Of a stretch of 64,000 nt of DNA, positions 42,185 through 51,397 are shown in pieces. A program made the position numbers and the translations under genes. Position 1 is the stretch's first letter. Each line of letters begins with the position of its first letter. The DNA is from Ornithinibacillus bavariensis (GTDB lineage: Bacteria; Bacillota; Bacilli; Bacillales; Amphibacillaceae), in assembly GCF_050433565.1 (NCBI RefSeq), contig NZ_JBNPWZ010000012.1, positions 30,019-94,018 of the forward strand, written 5' to 3'. The notes below the pieces were generated by a model, which had not been told where the DNA came from, did no database searches, and worked only from the letters and a program-made list of their open reading frames with translations.

Positions 42185-44071
42185 TTATCCTTTATTTTCT
42201 AATTCCTCAATTAATAGAGAAAGCTCCTCCCAACGTTCCATCTTAGCATCGAGCTCAGCTTGAACCTTTTGTTGGTCAGTGAATAAGGATTGAACCTTTT
42301 CCGCATCACTTCCAGCCTCTACAATCCCCGCTTCTATCGCATTCATTTTCTCCTCTAATGCGGTTATCTGATCCTCAATTTCATTCCATTCTTTCTGTTC
42401 CATGTACGAGAGCTTCTTTTTCTGTTGAGACTGTTTTGTGATAGGTACTGCTTTTTTCGTGCTTAGCTCCTGCTTTTGGGTTAGCTGATATTTCTCATAG
42501 TATTCACTATAATTCCCAAAAAATAATTGTATATTTCCTTCTCCTGTAAAAACAAAAAGCTTCTCAGCTACACGATCTAAAAAATAGCGGTCATGGGAAA
42601 CTGTAATGACAACACCTGGAAAATTATCTAAATACGCTTCTAATACTGTTAATGTCTGAATATCCAAATCATTCGTCGGTTCATCAAGAAATAGAACATT
42701 TGGTTCTGTCATCAGTATCTTTAGCAAATATAAGCGTCTACGCTCTCCACCTGAAAGCTTCCGTATATAATTATATTGTTCTGGGCGGGTAAACAGGAAA
42801 CGTTCTAGCATTTGCTCTGCAGTAATCACATCGCCATCCTTTGTGTGAATTACCTCAGCAACCTCTTTAATAAAGTCAACAACACGCATACTACCATCTA
42901 ATTCTTCATCACCCTGTGTATAATAACCAATTTTAACAGTTTCACCAGTAATGACTTCACCACGATCTGGGGTAATACGCTTAGCCATCAAATTTAATAA
43001 TGTCGTCTTCCCTGTACCATTAGGTCCAATGATTCCAATTCGATCTCCTGGAAGGATTAGATGGCTAAAATTATGAATTAACTTTCGCCCTTCCATCGAC
43101 TTATGCACTTCAACTAACTCCAAGACATTTTTCCCTAATCGCTGCGAGCCTACCTGAAGTTCAATATTTTTATTTTCTGTATGAAAGTTTTTCTCCTTCA
43201 ATTCATGCACACGGTCAATTCTTGCTTTTTGTTTTGTTGTCCTTGCTTTTACACCAGCCCTTAACCAAGCTAATTCCTTTTTCAATAAGTTCGCATGCTT
43301 TTGCTGATTACTTCTCTCTATTTCTTCACGCTCTGCTTTTTTCTCAAGAAAAACCTCATAATTACCCTCATAAACATAAAGGCTTCCCTTATCTAACTCA
43401 TATATTTTGTTTGTCACTCGATTTAAAAAATAGCGATCATGTGTAACTAGTAATATTGACCCTTTAAAGGTTTGTAAGTACTTTTCCAACCATTCTACTG
43501 TTTCATTATCTAGATGGTTTGTAGGCTCATCAAGAATTAATAAGTCTGCTGGCTGGATTAAGGCCTTTGCTATTGCGACACGTTTTCTCTGCCCACCAGA
43601 TAGCTCTGTAATTCGTTTATTAAATTCCGTAATTCCCAGCTTTGTTAAAATAGTCTTGGCCTGTGTATTAGCTTCCCACGCCTCTTCTTCATCCATTTTT
43701 TGTTGTAGCTTTAATAATATTTGCTGTAGCTGAGGATTATCAGGATCCTGCTGTAGCCTTTGTAAAGCTCCTTCGTATTCGCGCATGAGCTTCATGATCG
43801 TTGCATCACCATAATAAATTTGATCGATCACTGACAAAGTTGGATCTAAATCTGGATCCTGTGCTAAATATTCAATCTGATAATCCTTTGGAGCTTGGAT
43901 TACTCCCGTATCAGGCGAATCTATTCCAGCAATTACCTTTAGAAAGCTTGATTTTCCTGTACCATTAACTCCGATCAATCCGATTCGTTCATTATCGGTA
44001 ATCGTATTATTTATATCTTGAAATAAAATTTTATCCCCATAAGATTTGGATAAATTTTCGATTGTTAGCAT
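42185..44071 (-). CDS. yfmR: ABC-F ATPase, YfmR/Uup type
   Basis: Ribosome-associated protein with two ATPase domains and no membrane part; YfmR helps ribosomes through difficult peptide bonds in B. subtilis. 628 residues. Walker A sites G-V-N-G-T-G-K-S-S (about residue 34) and G-P-N-G-T-G-K-T-T (about 350); signatures L-S-G-G-Q-R-K-R and L-S-G-G-E-R-R-R; both Walker B L-D-E-P-T-N. A C-terminal coiled coil (about 555-625) is the Uup mark and separates it from EttA-type proteins. Confidence 0.92.
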   Translation of the reverse strand: MLTIENLSKSYGDKILFQDINNTITDNERIGLIGVNGTGKSSFLKVIAGIDSPDTGVIQAPKDYQIEYLAQDPDLDPTLSVIDQIYYGDATIMKLMREYEGALQRLQQDPDNPQLQQILLKLQQKMDEEEAWEANTQAKTILTKLGITEFNKRITELSGGQRKRVAIAKALIQPADLLILDEPTNHLDNETVEWLEKYLQTFKGSILLVTHDRYFLNRVTNKIYELDKGSLYVYEGNYEVFLEKKAEREEIERSNQQKHANLLKKELAWLRAGVKARTTKQKARIDRVHELKEKNFHTENKNIELQVGSQRLGKNVLELVEVHKSMEGRKLIHNFSHLILPGDRIGIIGPNGTGKTTLLNLMAKRITPDRGEVITGETVKIGYYTQGDEELDGSMRVVDFIKEVAEVIHTKDGDVITAEQMLERFLFTRPEQYNYIRKLSGGERRRLYLLKILMTEPNVLFLDEPTNDLDIQTLTVLEAYLDNFPGVVITVSHDRYFLDRVAEKLFVFTGEGNIQLFFGNYSEYYEKYQLTQKQELSTKKAVPITKQSQQKKKLSYMEQKEWNEIEDQITALEEKMNAIEAGIVEAGSDAEKVQSLFTDQQKVQAELDAKMERWEELSLLIEELENKG

Positions 44072-44115
44072 ATGTTTGCCCTTCCTTAACTTAAAAAAAT
44101 CTAATACAAATGGAT

Positions 44116-44295
44116 TTACTTAGACGCTCTTCGATTACGAATTACTTGTTTAACAAGTAAAACAAGCAATAATAATACCCAAGAAGTCACTAAATAAAAA
44201 ATGAATCTACTTAAATTATTCATTTCATCATAGAAAAATATTAATCCTATCCATAGTACTGCCATAGCCAAAAATTGATATAAAAGTGGTTTCAT
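44116..44295 (-). CDS. Small membrane protein, 59 residues
   Basis: Two membrane segments (about residues 5-22 and 31-50) and a basic tail (R-N-R-R-A-S-K). ATG 44295 has AGGAG 8 bases upstream. It lies in the 410-bp gap between yfmR and the P1 peptidase gene, and could be transcribed into yfmR. No family recognised. The remaining gap (44296-44481) shows only A/T-rich DNA. Confidence 0.65.
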   Translation of the reverse strand: MKPLLYQFLAMAVLWIGLIFFYDEMNNLSRFIFYLVTSWVLLLLVLLVKQVIRNRRASK

Positions 44296-44481
44296 TCTCG
44301 TCTCTCCTATATTTATCCTTATCTTAAGTTTACATGTCTGAGAACTATTTTACCATTTGTATGAAATAGAAGAAATGAATCCATGTAAATGAAGGATTAC
44401 ATTTTTTATCATACAGTAGATTATGAGTAAATTTTTGTACATACTATAGTTAATAAATTTGAGATAAAGGAGAAATCGAGG

Positions 44482-45471
44482 ATGGTCTTGCAAAAGGGAA
44501 GAAAGAATTGTATTACCGATGTCGAAGGTGTGTTAGTTGGACATAAAACATTATATGAGAAAATAAATGATGAAGAAACTATCTGCACAGGTGTTACTGC
44601 AATCCTACCCCACCCTGGTAATCTATTCTATGAAAAGGTTCATGCTGCCTGCCATGTAATTAATGGATTTGGAAAAACTACTGGACTTATTCAGATTGAA
44701 GAACTTGGGCTTTTGGAGTCACCTATTATGCTGTCTAATACATTAAGTATAGGACCTGTTGTTGAAGGTACGGTTACCTACATGATGGAGCAAAATAAAG
44801 AAATTGGTGATGCAGCTGGAACATTAAATGTAGTAGTGGGCGAGTGTAATGACGGCTACTTAAATTCAATGCGCTTACAAGCAGTGAGACCGGAACATGC
44901 TATCGAAGCTATTAAAAATGCCAGTAATCGCCAAGTAGAGCAAGGTGCTATAGGTGCAGGTAAGGGAATGATTTGCTTTGGGTATAAAGGTGGAATAGGA
45001 ACCGCCTCTAGAATTGTAACTTCTGCAAATGAGAAATATACGGTTGGCTGCCTTGTCCTTAGCAATTTTGGTAAAGGTGAGGATGCTCTATTCGCTAACT
45101 TTCCAAAGAAAAAAAACCCTAACAGTACCGATGGTTCTATCATGATGATTATTGCGACTGATGCTCCTGTTTACGATAGGCAGTTAAAGCGCCTTGCAAA
45201 ACGAACTGCAGCTGGACTTGGTCGTGTCGGCAGCCATATGGATAATGGAAGTGGCGATATTGCTATTGCATTTTCCACGGCCAATCAATATTCGCACAAT
45301 GCGAACTCTCATCTAGAGACAATCGCTTATTTACGTGACGACCATAAAGCCATGAGTCAGCTGTTTCAAGCAGTAGTAGAGGCGACCGAAGAAGCTATTA
45401 TTAATTCATTAAAATACGCTGAAACGACTGTCGGTCAATTTGGAAGAGTAATTGAAAAGGCACCGCTTTAA
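44482..45471 (+). CDS. P1-family peptidase (DmpA/BapA-like)
   Basis: 329 residues of the self-cleaving aminopeptidase family that acts on D-amino or beta-amino peptide ends. The N-terminal I-T-D-V-E-G-V-L-V-G-H is typical. The new N-terminal Ser after self-cleavage is likely in D-G-S-I-M-M-I-I-A-T-D-A-P near residue 223. G-R-V-G-S-H-M-D-N-G-S-G-D matches the later active-site loop. Monocistronic with AAAGGAG upstream. Confidence 0.85.
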   Translation: MVLQKGRKNCITDVEGVLVGHKTLYEKINDEETICTGVTAILPHPGNLFYEKVHAACHVINGFGKTTGLIQIEELGLLESPIMLSNTLSIGPVVEGTVTYMMEQNKEIGDAAGTLNVVVGECNDGYLNSMRLQAVRPEHAIEAIKNASNRQVEQGAIGAGKGMICFGYKGGIGTASRIVTSANEKYTVGCLVLSNFGKGEDALFANFPKKKNPNSTDGSIMMIIATDAPVYDRQLKRLAKRTAAGLGRVGSHMDNGSGDIAIAFSTANQYSHNANSHLETIAYLRDDHKAMSQLFQAVVEATEEAIINSLKYAETTVGQFGRVIEKAPL

Positions 45472-45483
45472 TTAGCGGTGCCC
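45455..45483 (-). terminator. Terminator for the RluA-type gene
   Basis: GGCACCGCT (45459-45467) pairs with AGCGGTGCC (45474-45482). The - strand continues TTTTC, so it suits transcripts from the right; it overlaps the stop codon of the P1 peptidase gene. Confidence 0.65.
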
Positions 45484-45544
45484 TGTAAGTAGTAAAACTG
45501 CCATCGAATCATTCACAAATTCATTCATTACTCTACGAAACCAT

Positions 45545-46450
45545 TTACTTACTCTTTACCAAAAAGGATTTCGGTACATCCGCACGGAATAACATTAACT
45601 GGCCAGTTACAGGATGTAAGAAGGATAATACTTTTGCATGCAGACCAAGTCTTCCGATATCATTCGACTTCGCTCCATATTTCTTGTCACCAACTATAGG
45701 ATGCCCAAGATCACTCATATGTACACGAATTTGATTTTTCCTTCCAGTATCTAGCTTCACTTCTAAAAGAGAGAATAATGAATTAGCCTGAACCCTGCGA
45801 TAATGCGTAATAGCAAGCTGTCCATCGCCGTCTTGAATGGAATACATTTTATGTGTCTTACTTTCTTTTAATCTTGATTTAATTGTACCTTCAGTTTGCT
45901 TCACTTTTCCTTCTACCAGGGCGACATATGTCCTTTCCTTCACAAGTATCTTCCAGTTCTCTTGAAGCTTTCGTTTCACTTTCTCACTTTTGGCAAACAT
46001 CATAACTCCAGAAGTTTCTTTATCTAGCCGATGGACAATAAAGACTCGGTTCCTGGGATTTTCTCTTTTCACATGATCCATTAATTGATGATATGCTGTT
46101 CTTCTTTTTTCTTTTTCTGTTGCCATAGAGAGTAGTCCCGCATCTTTATTAATAATGATTATTGCTTCATCCTCATAAAGTATGTTCAACCCAATAAATG
46201 TGTTTTCTTGAATAGCTGCCTTATTTTTTAACACACTTACTATTTGACCAGGAAGAAGAGGATAATTATGCTTTGTTTCGATATGATCATCCACCTTCAC
46301 TTGTCCTCTAGTTAGCATTGATTTAATCGAATTTCGACTACGGTTATTCATTTGTTGTAATAAAAACGGTAAAAGCTCTCCGTGTTCCTTCACTTCAAAT
46401 TTGACTGCATGGTTACGTTCAACATTACCATTTTTTCCAAAATGTGACAT
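45545..46450 (-). CDS. RluA-family RNA pseudouridine synthase
   Basis: Converts uridine to pseudouridine in rRNA or tRNA. 301 residues with a possible S4-like N-terminus (about residues 25-75) and the RluA catalytic motif H-R-L-D-K-E-T-S-G with Asp143. Position specificity is not readable; B. subtilis has several relatives (RluB-type aside, YlyB, YjbO, YhcT). Follows an HTH gene by 10 bp on the same strand. Confidence 0.9.
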   Translation of the reverse strand: MSHFGKNGNVERNHAVKFEVKEHGELLPFLLQQMNNRSRNSIKSMLTRGQVKVDDHIETKHNYPLLPGQIVSVLKNKAAIQENTFIGLNILYEDEAIIIINKDAGLLSMATEKEKRRTAYHQLMDHVKRENPRNRVFIVHRLDKETSGVMMFAKSEKVKRKLQENWKILVKERTYVALVEGKVKQTEGTIKSRLKESKTHKMYSIQDGDGQLAITHYRRVQANSLFSLLEVKLDTGRKNQIRVHMSDLGHPIVGDKKYGAKSNDIGRLGLHAKVLSFLHPVTGQLMLFRADVPKSFLVKSK

Positions 46451-46460
46451 TTGATATCTC

Positions 46461-46691
46461 CTAATCTTCGTCTTTTACATCGATATCTTCAGGAATAGGC
46501 TCATTCAAATATTCCTGAATCATTAATCTATATTTTTCAACCTGTTCGAAATGCGTTGTAAATTGATTCTTATTTATTAAATACTGCTCCCCATCATGGA
46601 TAGCTCGAATTCTACCTTGTAATACGAAAGCTCTAACCTTCGCCTCATTCATGGATAAATATTCAGCTAGTTCTGGGATTGTAATATACAT
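46461..46691 (-). CDS. Small excisionase-type helix-turn-helix protein
   Basis: 76 residues with a MerR/excisionase-like winged helix: I-P-E-L-A-E-Y-L-S-M-N-E-A-K-V-R-A-F-V followed by the wing (R-I-R-A-I-H-D-G-E-Q-Y-L-I-N-K) and an acidic tail. I start at ATG 46691, which has AAGGATGG 8 bases upstream; the frame from 46736 is too long. Next to the pseudouridine synthase gene. No phage genes are near, so it is not an excisionase in practice; DNA target unknown. Confidence 0.7.
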   Translation of the reverse strand: MYITIPELAEYLSMNEAKVRAFVLQGRIRAIHDGEQYLINKNQFTTHFEQVEKYRLMIQEYLNEPIPEDIDVKDED

Positions 46692-46852
46692 CAGGAACAC
46701 CATCCTTATATGAGATTTAATACAAGTTAGCAACAAACTTCTCTCATACGTTTACTTTCTTTATTTACTTTCATATATAGGTGAATTATACACTAATCCA
46801 ATTATATGGAACAAAGTTTATATTCCGCTTAAATACAATCTCTACAAAAACC

Positions 46853-47497
46853 CTATAAGCCAACATCAGACCAATTAAAAAGCCTACCCGGATCGCTTTT
46901 TCTATTTGGAGCGTAATCCTCATGTCCAATAACATGGTACCTACTTTTTTTGATAGTCGGATAGCGTTTATATAAATACGCCAACAAATTAGAAAGGGAT
47001 AAATATTGTTCTTTTGTAAATCCAATCAGCGAGGTATCTAATTGATTATATAATTTCTCAGAAACTATAGGTACCATTTCCTCCTTTGTTCCAATTCCCA
47101 TGAGCTCAATTCCTATGGAATAATCATTCATACGATGGTCAAAGAAAGGTGCATTTGGAAGATCGTTTCTTCCGGCATGAAAAGCAACACGATTTTCTTG
47201 AACCAGTTGAAATACCTTACCTTTACGATCTATAACATAGTGTGCGGAGACACCATGTTCCATTAATAAGAGACGAATATCATTTATTTCATAAGGAGAT
47301 TCTGGTTTTGACACAAGATTACTAATAGAGTGGATCATTATATGGGTAATCGGCGTCGTTCTTGGCGTAGAGTATCTACTCGGTAGTAAAACATGATGAA
47401 CGTTAAAATCATGCTTAGCTATCATCTCATCAGCTACAATTTCTAGTTCCAAGAGAAATAACAAGACTATTACAAGTAAAAATGAGAAGCATCTCAT
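46853..47497 (-). CDS. N-acetylmuramoyl-L-alanine amidase (Amidase_2), secreted
   Basis: Cleaves the bond between muramic acid and the peptide stem. 214 residues: signal peptide of about 22 residues, then an amidase_2/PGRP domain. Zinc ligands seen are His in H-I-M-I-H-S and His in V-I-G-H-E-D-Y, with Asp in K-S-D-P-G-R near the end. The start at 47497 is better than 47503 because AAAGGAG is 9 bases upstream of it. No cell-wall-binding repeats. Single gene, divergent from the MoxR/VWA pair. Confidence 0.88.
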   Translation of the reverse strand: MRCFSFLLVIVLLFLLELEIVADEMIAKHDFNVHHVLLPSRYSTPRTTPITHIMIHSISNLVSKPESPYEINDIRLLLMEHGVSAHYVIDRKGKVFQLVQENRVAFHAGRNDLPNAPFFDHRMNDYSIGIELMGIGTKEEMVPIVSEKLYNQLDTSLIGFTKEQYLSLSNLLAYLYKRYPTIKKSRYHVIGHEDYAPNRKSDPGRLFNWSDVGL

Positions 47498-47626
47498 AAT
47501 CATAATCTCCTTTAATTATCCAAAATATATTCATTCCATACGATTAGCCTGACCACACTGATAGCTTACCCTTTGTGATTCCTGAGAAAAAAGCTTACAA
47601 TGTCATGGAAAGGAGTTAACGACAAC

Positions 47627-48499
47627 ATGAATATAAACTATGACTTACCGGAAAATATACAGCACTTATTAACGGAAAATAAAAACCAAACCAATACATT
47701 TAAAGAACTTATTCGTCAAGGTGGGTATATGCCACCCAATATCGATTTATTAATAGATGCAATTACTGCTTTAAGCATGGGTAAAAATATTCTGCTCAAG
47801 GGTCCTACCGGAGCAGGCAAAACAAAGTTTGCAGAAACCTTATCCAATCTATTTAAACAGCCTATGTTTAGTGTGAACTGTTCTGTAGATTTAGATGCAG
47901 AAAGTCTCTTAGGTTTTAAAACGTTAACCTATCAGCAGGAAAAGCAAATCATCGAGTTTATTCCAGGGCCAGTGATTAACGCTATGACAACTGGAACCTT
48001 TCTTTATATTGATGAGGTCAATATGGCAAAACCAGAGACATTACCACTAATTAATGGTGTTCTTGATTATCGAAGAACAATCACAAATCCTTTTACAAAT
48101 GAAGTGGTTACTGCAAAGGAAGGATTTGGTGTCATCGCGGCTATAAATGAGGGTTATATAGGTACTGTCCCACTAAATGAGGCATTAAAAAATCGTTTTA
48201 TAGTATTAGAGATACCGTATATAGAAGGAGAGCAGCTAAAGAAATTAATACATTCCAGTACGAAGCTTACTAATGATGCAACGATTGATTTATTCGTTAG
48301 ACTATCATCTGATTTAATACAAGCTGTCTCACAGGGGAAGCTGTCTGAGGATGCTGCCTCTATACGGGCTTTACTAGATGCCTGTGACCTAAGCGTGGTC
48401 ATTCCACCTAAACGAGCAATCATACGGGCGATTGTAGATAAGCTAGATGAGGACAGAGAAAAAGAATTTGTCAAAAATTTAGCAGATACACTATTTTAA
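47627..48499 (+). CDS. yojN: MoxR-type AAA+ ATPase
   Basis: 290 residues. Walker A G-P-T-G-A-G-K-T near residue 63, Walker B F-L-Y-I-D-E-V-N near 125, sensor N in A-A-I-N-E-G and an arginine finger region N-R-F. NorQ/CbbQ/MoxR-class ATPases partner with VWA proteins to insert metals or remodel complexes, and the next gene is such a VWA protein. The order and sizes match B. subtilis yojN-yojO. The start at ATG 47627 follows AAAGGAG. The annotation nitric-oxide reductase protein for relatives is only by similarity to NorQ. Confidence 0.85.
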   Translation: MNINYDLPENIQHLLTENKNQTNTFKELIRQGGYMPPNIDLLIDAITALSMGKNILLKGPTGAGKTKFAETLSNLFKQPMFSVNCSVDLDAESLLGFKTLTYQQEKQIIEFIPGPVINAMTTGTFLYIDEVNMAKPETLPLINGVLDYRRTITNPFTNEVVTAKEGFGVIAAINEGYIGTVPLNEALKNRFIVLEIPYIEGEQLKKLIHSSTKLTNDATIDLFVRLSSDLIQAVSQGKLSEDAASIRALLDACDLSVVIPPKRAIIRAIVDKLDEDREKEFVKNLADTLF

Positions 48500-48583
48500 A
48501 AATTGCTATTCGAAAATCAGTAATGGATAAGTAAGACAATAGGAGGTTAAAACTTCCTCTCGATCAAGATAGGAGAATGTTAC

Positions 48584-50491
48584 ATGCACCGTTTTAATGA
48601 TGCAAGGATAGACACAGATGTATTTCTACAATTACAGGATCTTGCTTCCGTTTTATCCGGTGATACCAATCTTAAATTTGAATATAATTATGGCTCCTTT
48701 ATCGATTTAATTGATATGAAGCTTACTGCTAGCAGATTTTGGGATAATACGCCTGAGACCGTTAAAACATCTGGATTAAAAACAGATGTTTTTCTACGGG
48801 CTATTGGGACATTAAGGTACTCTACTATCCCTGAAATGAAGTCCTATGTAAATGAAATACAGGAAACAAGAATTCCAAAATTTGCTTATCAACTATTCGC
48901 CTTATTAGAGGATCTCCGTTTAGAAGAACTGATTAAACATGAACGACCCGGAACAAGGAAGGCATTTGCTGTTCGTAGAAGCACGTATCAACATTTTTTT
49001 GAAACACAGTTAAATGTGAATGCTACCAGAAGCTTTCCGTTGGACGAACTGTTCTGTTTAATTTATCTGCAATTGGTTTCAGAAACACCTGACCCTTCTT
49101 TTCCAAAGGCAAGGGTAGAACAACTGCAAAAATTAGAGGAAATAAAACCATATTTATATAATGTCTTTGAAGCACAAAATACTGCGGATATTACTAAGAT
49201 TACGGAGCATATCGTTTTCAAAGCAACTGATTACGAAGACACCTTGAATGAATACTTTATCTTTCCAATTAGTCATATAGACCGTTATGAGAAAAACACC
49301 CTATTTGACGAGCTAACCCGTACAGACCCATTAGCTAATTGTGATTTTGAGGAAGTGGATCAGGAAAATAGTGAGTATTTTGACCAGGAATTTTCCACTT
49401 GGCATCGGGAAAATAAAAATGAAAATCGCAAGCAAAACTTCTTACAATTCGAATTAGAGCAAGGTACCAAAACAAGTATATTAGGGGGAGGCGCTCGTGA
49501 AACAGAGGATGGTGATCAAGCTGCTGCTGCGATTCAAGGTGCCTCAGGGCAGAGCAAACAGAACGATTACTCTCAAATGGAGGCATTAGAAAAAGAACCC
49601 TCCTCGCGTGGTGGAAATGGCACTGATGAGTATGGCGAAGAAAATAAAGCTGCAGTCAAGCTAGATAAAATGGCAATGCCACCTTCTCGTGAAGATATTG
49701 AAGCATATCAAGCATTTGTAAAGGATATTGCTCCCTATAAGCGTAAGCTTGCAAAAACAATAGAGAAGACGATTGAACATAAGAAAAATCAGCCAAGAAA
49801 GGATCTTGTTTTTGGTAGATTATCCAAGAAGCTTTTACCAATTGTAGTAGATGAGAATCCTAGAATTTTTTATAAAAAGAATACTGATTCCAACGAGTTA
49901 GATGCAGTATTTAGCTTACTAGTAGATTGTTCTGCTTCCATGCATAATAAAATGAAGGAAACTAAAAGAGGTATCGTTCTTTTTCATGAGGTTCTAAAAC
50001 ACTTGAAAATTCCCCACTCTATTGTAGGCTTTTGGGAGGATGCAAACGAGGTCAAAGAAGACTATCAACCAAATTATTTTCACCGGATTCATTCCTTTTC
50101 TGACTCGTTTTACCATCAGAATGGCCCAAAAATAATGCAACTAGAACCTGAAGAGGATAATCGCGATGGGTTTAGTATTCGCGTAATGGCGAAAGAGCTA
50201 TTAGAACGGCGAGAAAAAAATAAATTCTTGTTAGTCTTTTCCGATGGAGAGCCGGCTGCTGCTAATTATGATCAAAACGGCATTGTTGATACTACCCTTG
50301 CCGTTTCTGAGGTACGAAAAAAAGGTATAGAAGTAATTGGTATGTTTTTAGCAAATGGGGAAATCGAAGAGAGAGAAGACCAAACCATGCAAAACATATA
50401 CGGTAGAGAACGTCTCATGATCCCTAGTGTAGCTGAACTTCCTGCACATTTTGCCCCCTTGTTAAAAAAGTTATTATTGAAGACTATCTAA
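48584..50491 (+). CDS. yojO: VWA-domain protein, partner of the MoxR ATPase
   Basis: 635 residues. The C-terminal von Willebrand A domain (about residues 435-635) carries the MIDAS motif D-C-S-A-S-M (D-x-S-x-S) and later D-G-E-P. The N-terminal 430 residues are alpha-helical with an acidic, Gln/Gly-rich linker near 280-360. NorD/CbbO-like. 84 bp behind the ATPase, so co-transcribed. Which protein the pair acts on is unknown. Confidence 0.85.
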   Translation: MHRFNDARIDTDVFLQLQDLASVLSGDTNLKFEYNYGSFIDLIDMKLTASRFWDNTPETVKTSGLKTDVFLRAIGTLRYSTIPEMKSYVNEIQETRIPKFAYQLFALLEDLRLEELIKHERPGTRKAFAVRRSTYQHFFETQLNVNATRSFPLDELFCLIYLQLVSETPDPSFPKARVEQLQKLEEIKPYLYNVFEAQNTADITKITEHIVFKATDYEDTLNEYFIFPISHIDRYEKNTLFDELTRTDPLANCDFEEVDQENSEYFDQEFSTWHRENKNENRKQNFLQFELEQGTKTSILGGGARETEDGDQAAAAIQGASGQSKQNDYSQMEALEKEPSSRGGNGTDEYGEENKAAVKLDKMAMPPSREDIEAYQAFVKDIAPYKRKLAKTIEKTIEHKKNQPRKDLVFGRLSKKLLPIVVDENPRIFYKKNTDSNELDAVFSLLVDCSASMHNKMKETKRGIVLFHEVLKHLKIPHSIVGFWEDANEVKEDYQPNYFHRIHSFSDSFYHQNGPKIMQLEPEEDNRDGFSIRVMAKELLERREKNKFLLVFSDGEPAAANYDQNGIVDTTLAVSEVRKKGIEVIGMFLANGEIEEREDQTMQNIYGRERLMIPSVAELPAHFAPLLKKLLLKTI

Positions 50492-50495
50492 AATG

Positions 50496-50535
50496 TGAAA
50501 ATCACAGGGCATATAAATAATGTCTTGTGATTTTT
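50496..50535 (+). terminator. Terminator after yojO
   Basis: AAAATCACA pairs with TGTGATTTT around an A/T loop, followed by TTCTTTTT. Confidence 0.8.
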
Positions 50536-50617
50536 CTTTTTATTGTGCACAAACACCTATAGAAGCTTCTATGAATAGTATGTAGCAAATTTGTATTCAT
50601 TAGGAGTGTAAAAGAAT

Positions 50618-51349
50618 ATGGTTTACTATCTTCGCTATATGGTTCAGCCGGAAAATGATTATTGGATATTTGCACAAGATTTCCCATCAATAGCTGAAAG
50701 AGTCTCTTCGGCACCTCCACCGATTATTCCTAATTATTGGCCTATTGCACAGTCTTACATGGCTCCCACTGTATCTCCAATGCAACAGATGAAGCAAGCG
50801 GCTCATTGTATTTCCCAAAGAGAGGTTGATTATCGAAATGATATGAGAAGCCTATGGGAGGAGCATGTTGCTTGGACGAGAATGGCAATCATTAGCATCA
50901 CATTTGACCTTCCCGACCTGAATGAAGTTCTTACCCGACTTTTAAAAAATGCAACAGATATGGGGAATATGATTCGTCGATTATATGGTGACACAGTTGC
51001 AGCTACCTATGGAAATTTGATAAAGGAACATTTATTAATCGCAGCAGATCTTGTTAAAGCAGCAAAAGCCGGAAATACTACTGCCGCTCAAGAAGCAGAG
51101 AAAAAATGGTATAGAAATGCAGATGAAATCGCAAAATTCTTAAGTACTGTCAATCCTTTTTTAACAGAAAAAGCGGTTAAGGATATGTTTTACACGCATC
51201 TAGACTTAACAAAACAGGAAGCAATCTATATGATTAATAAAGACTATCAAAAGGACATACAAGTATATGATGCGATTGAAAAAGAAGCACGGCAAATGGC
51301 AGATGCTATATCGGATGCCATGATTCTTCACTATCCAGTTATGTTTTAG
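50618..51349 (+). CDS. Helical protein of unknown function
   Basis: 243 residues, no signal peptide. The N-terminal 60 residues are aromatic and proline-rich. From about residue 70 on it looks like a four-helix bundle with R-S-L-W-E-E-H-V-A-W-T-R-M-A-I-I-S as the central motif and a second W-Y-R-N-A-D-E-I-A repeat-like half. His, Glu and Trp spacing could bind metal, but no known motif is met. ATG with AGGAG 10 bases upstream. I recognise no function. Confidence 0.65.
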   Translation: MVYYLRYMVQPENDYWIFAQDFPSIAERVSSAPPPIIPNYWPIAQSYMAPTVSPMQQMKQAAHCISQREVDYRNDMRSLWEEHVAWTRMAIISITFDLPDLNEVLTRLLKNATDMGNMIRRLYGDTVAATYGNLIKEHLLIAADLVKAAKAGNTTAAQEAEKKWYRNADEIAKFLSTVNPFLTEKAVKDMFYTHLDLTKQEAIYMINKDYQKDIQVYDAIEKEARQMADAISDAMILHYPVMF

Positions 51350-51397
51350 AAATGCCAGACATTCTTTTATGCTTTTCAAAATGCCTTCACACATTGC

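Noticed and set aside
46461..46691. Phage excisionase
   Set aside because: No integrase, attachment repeats or phage genes nearby; only the HTH fold is shared.
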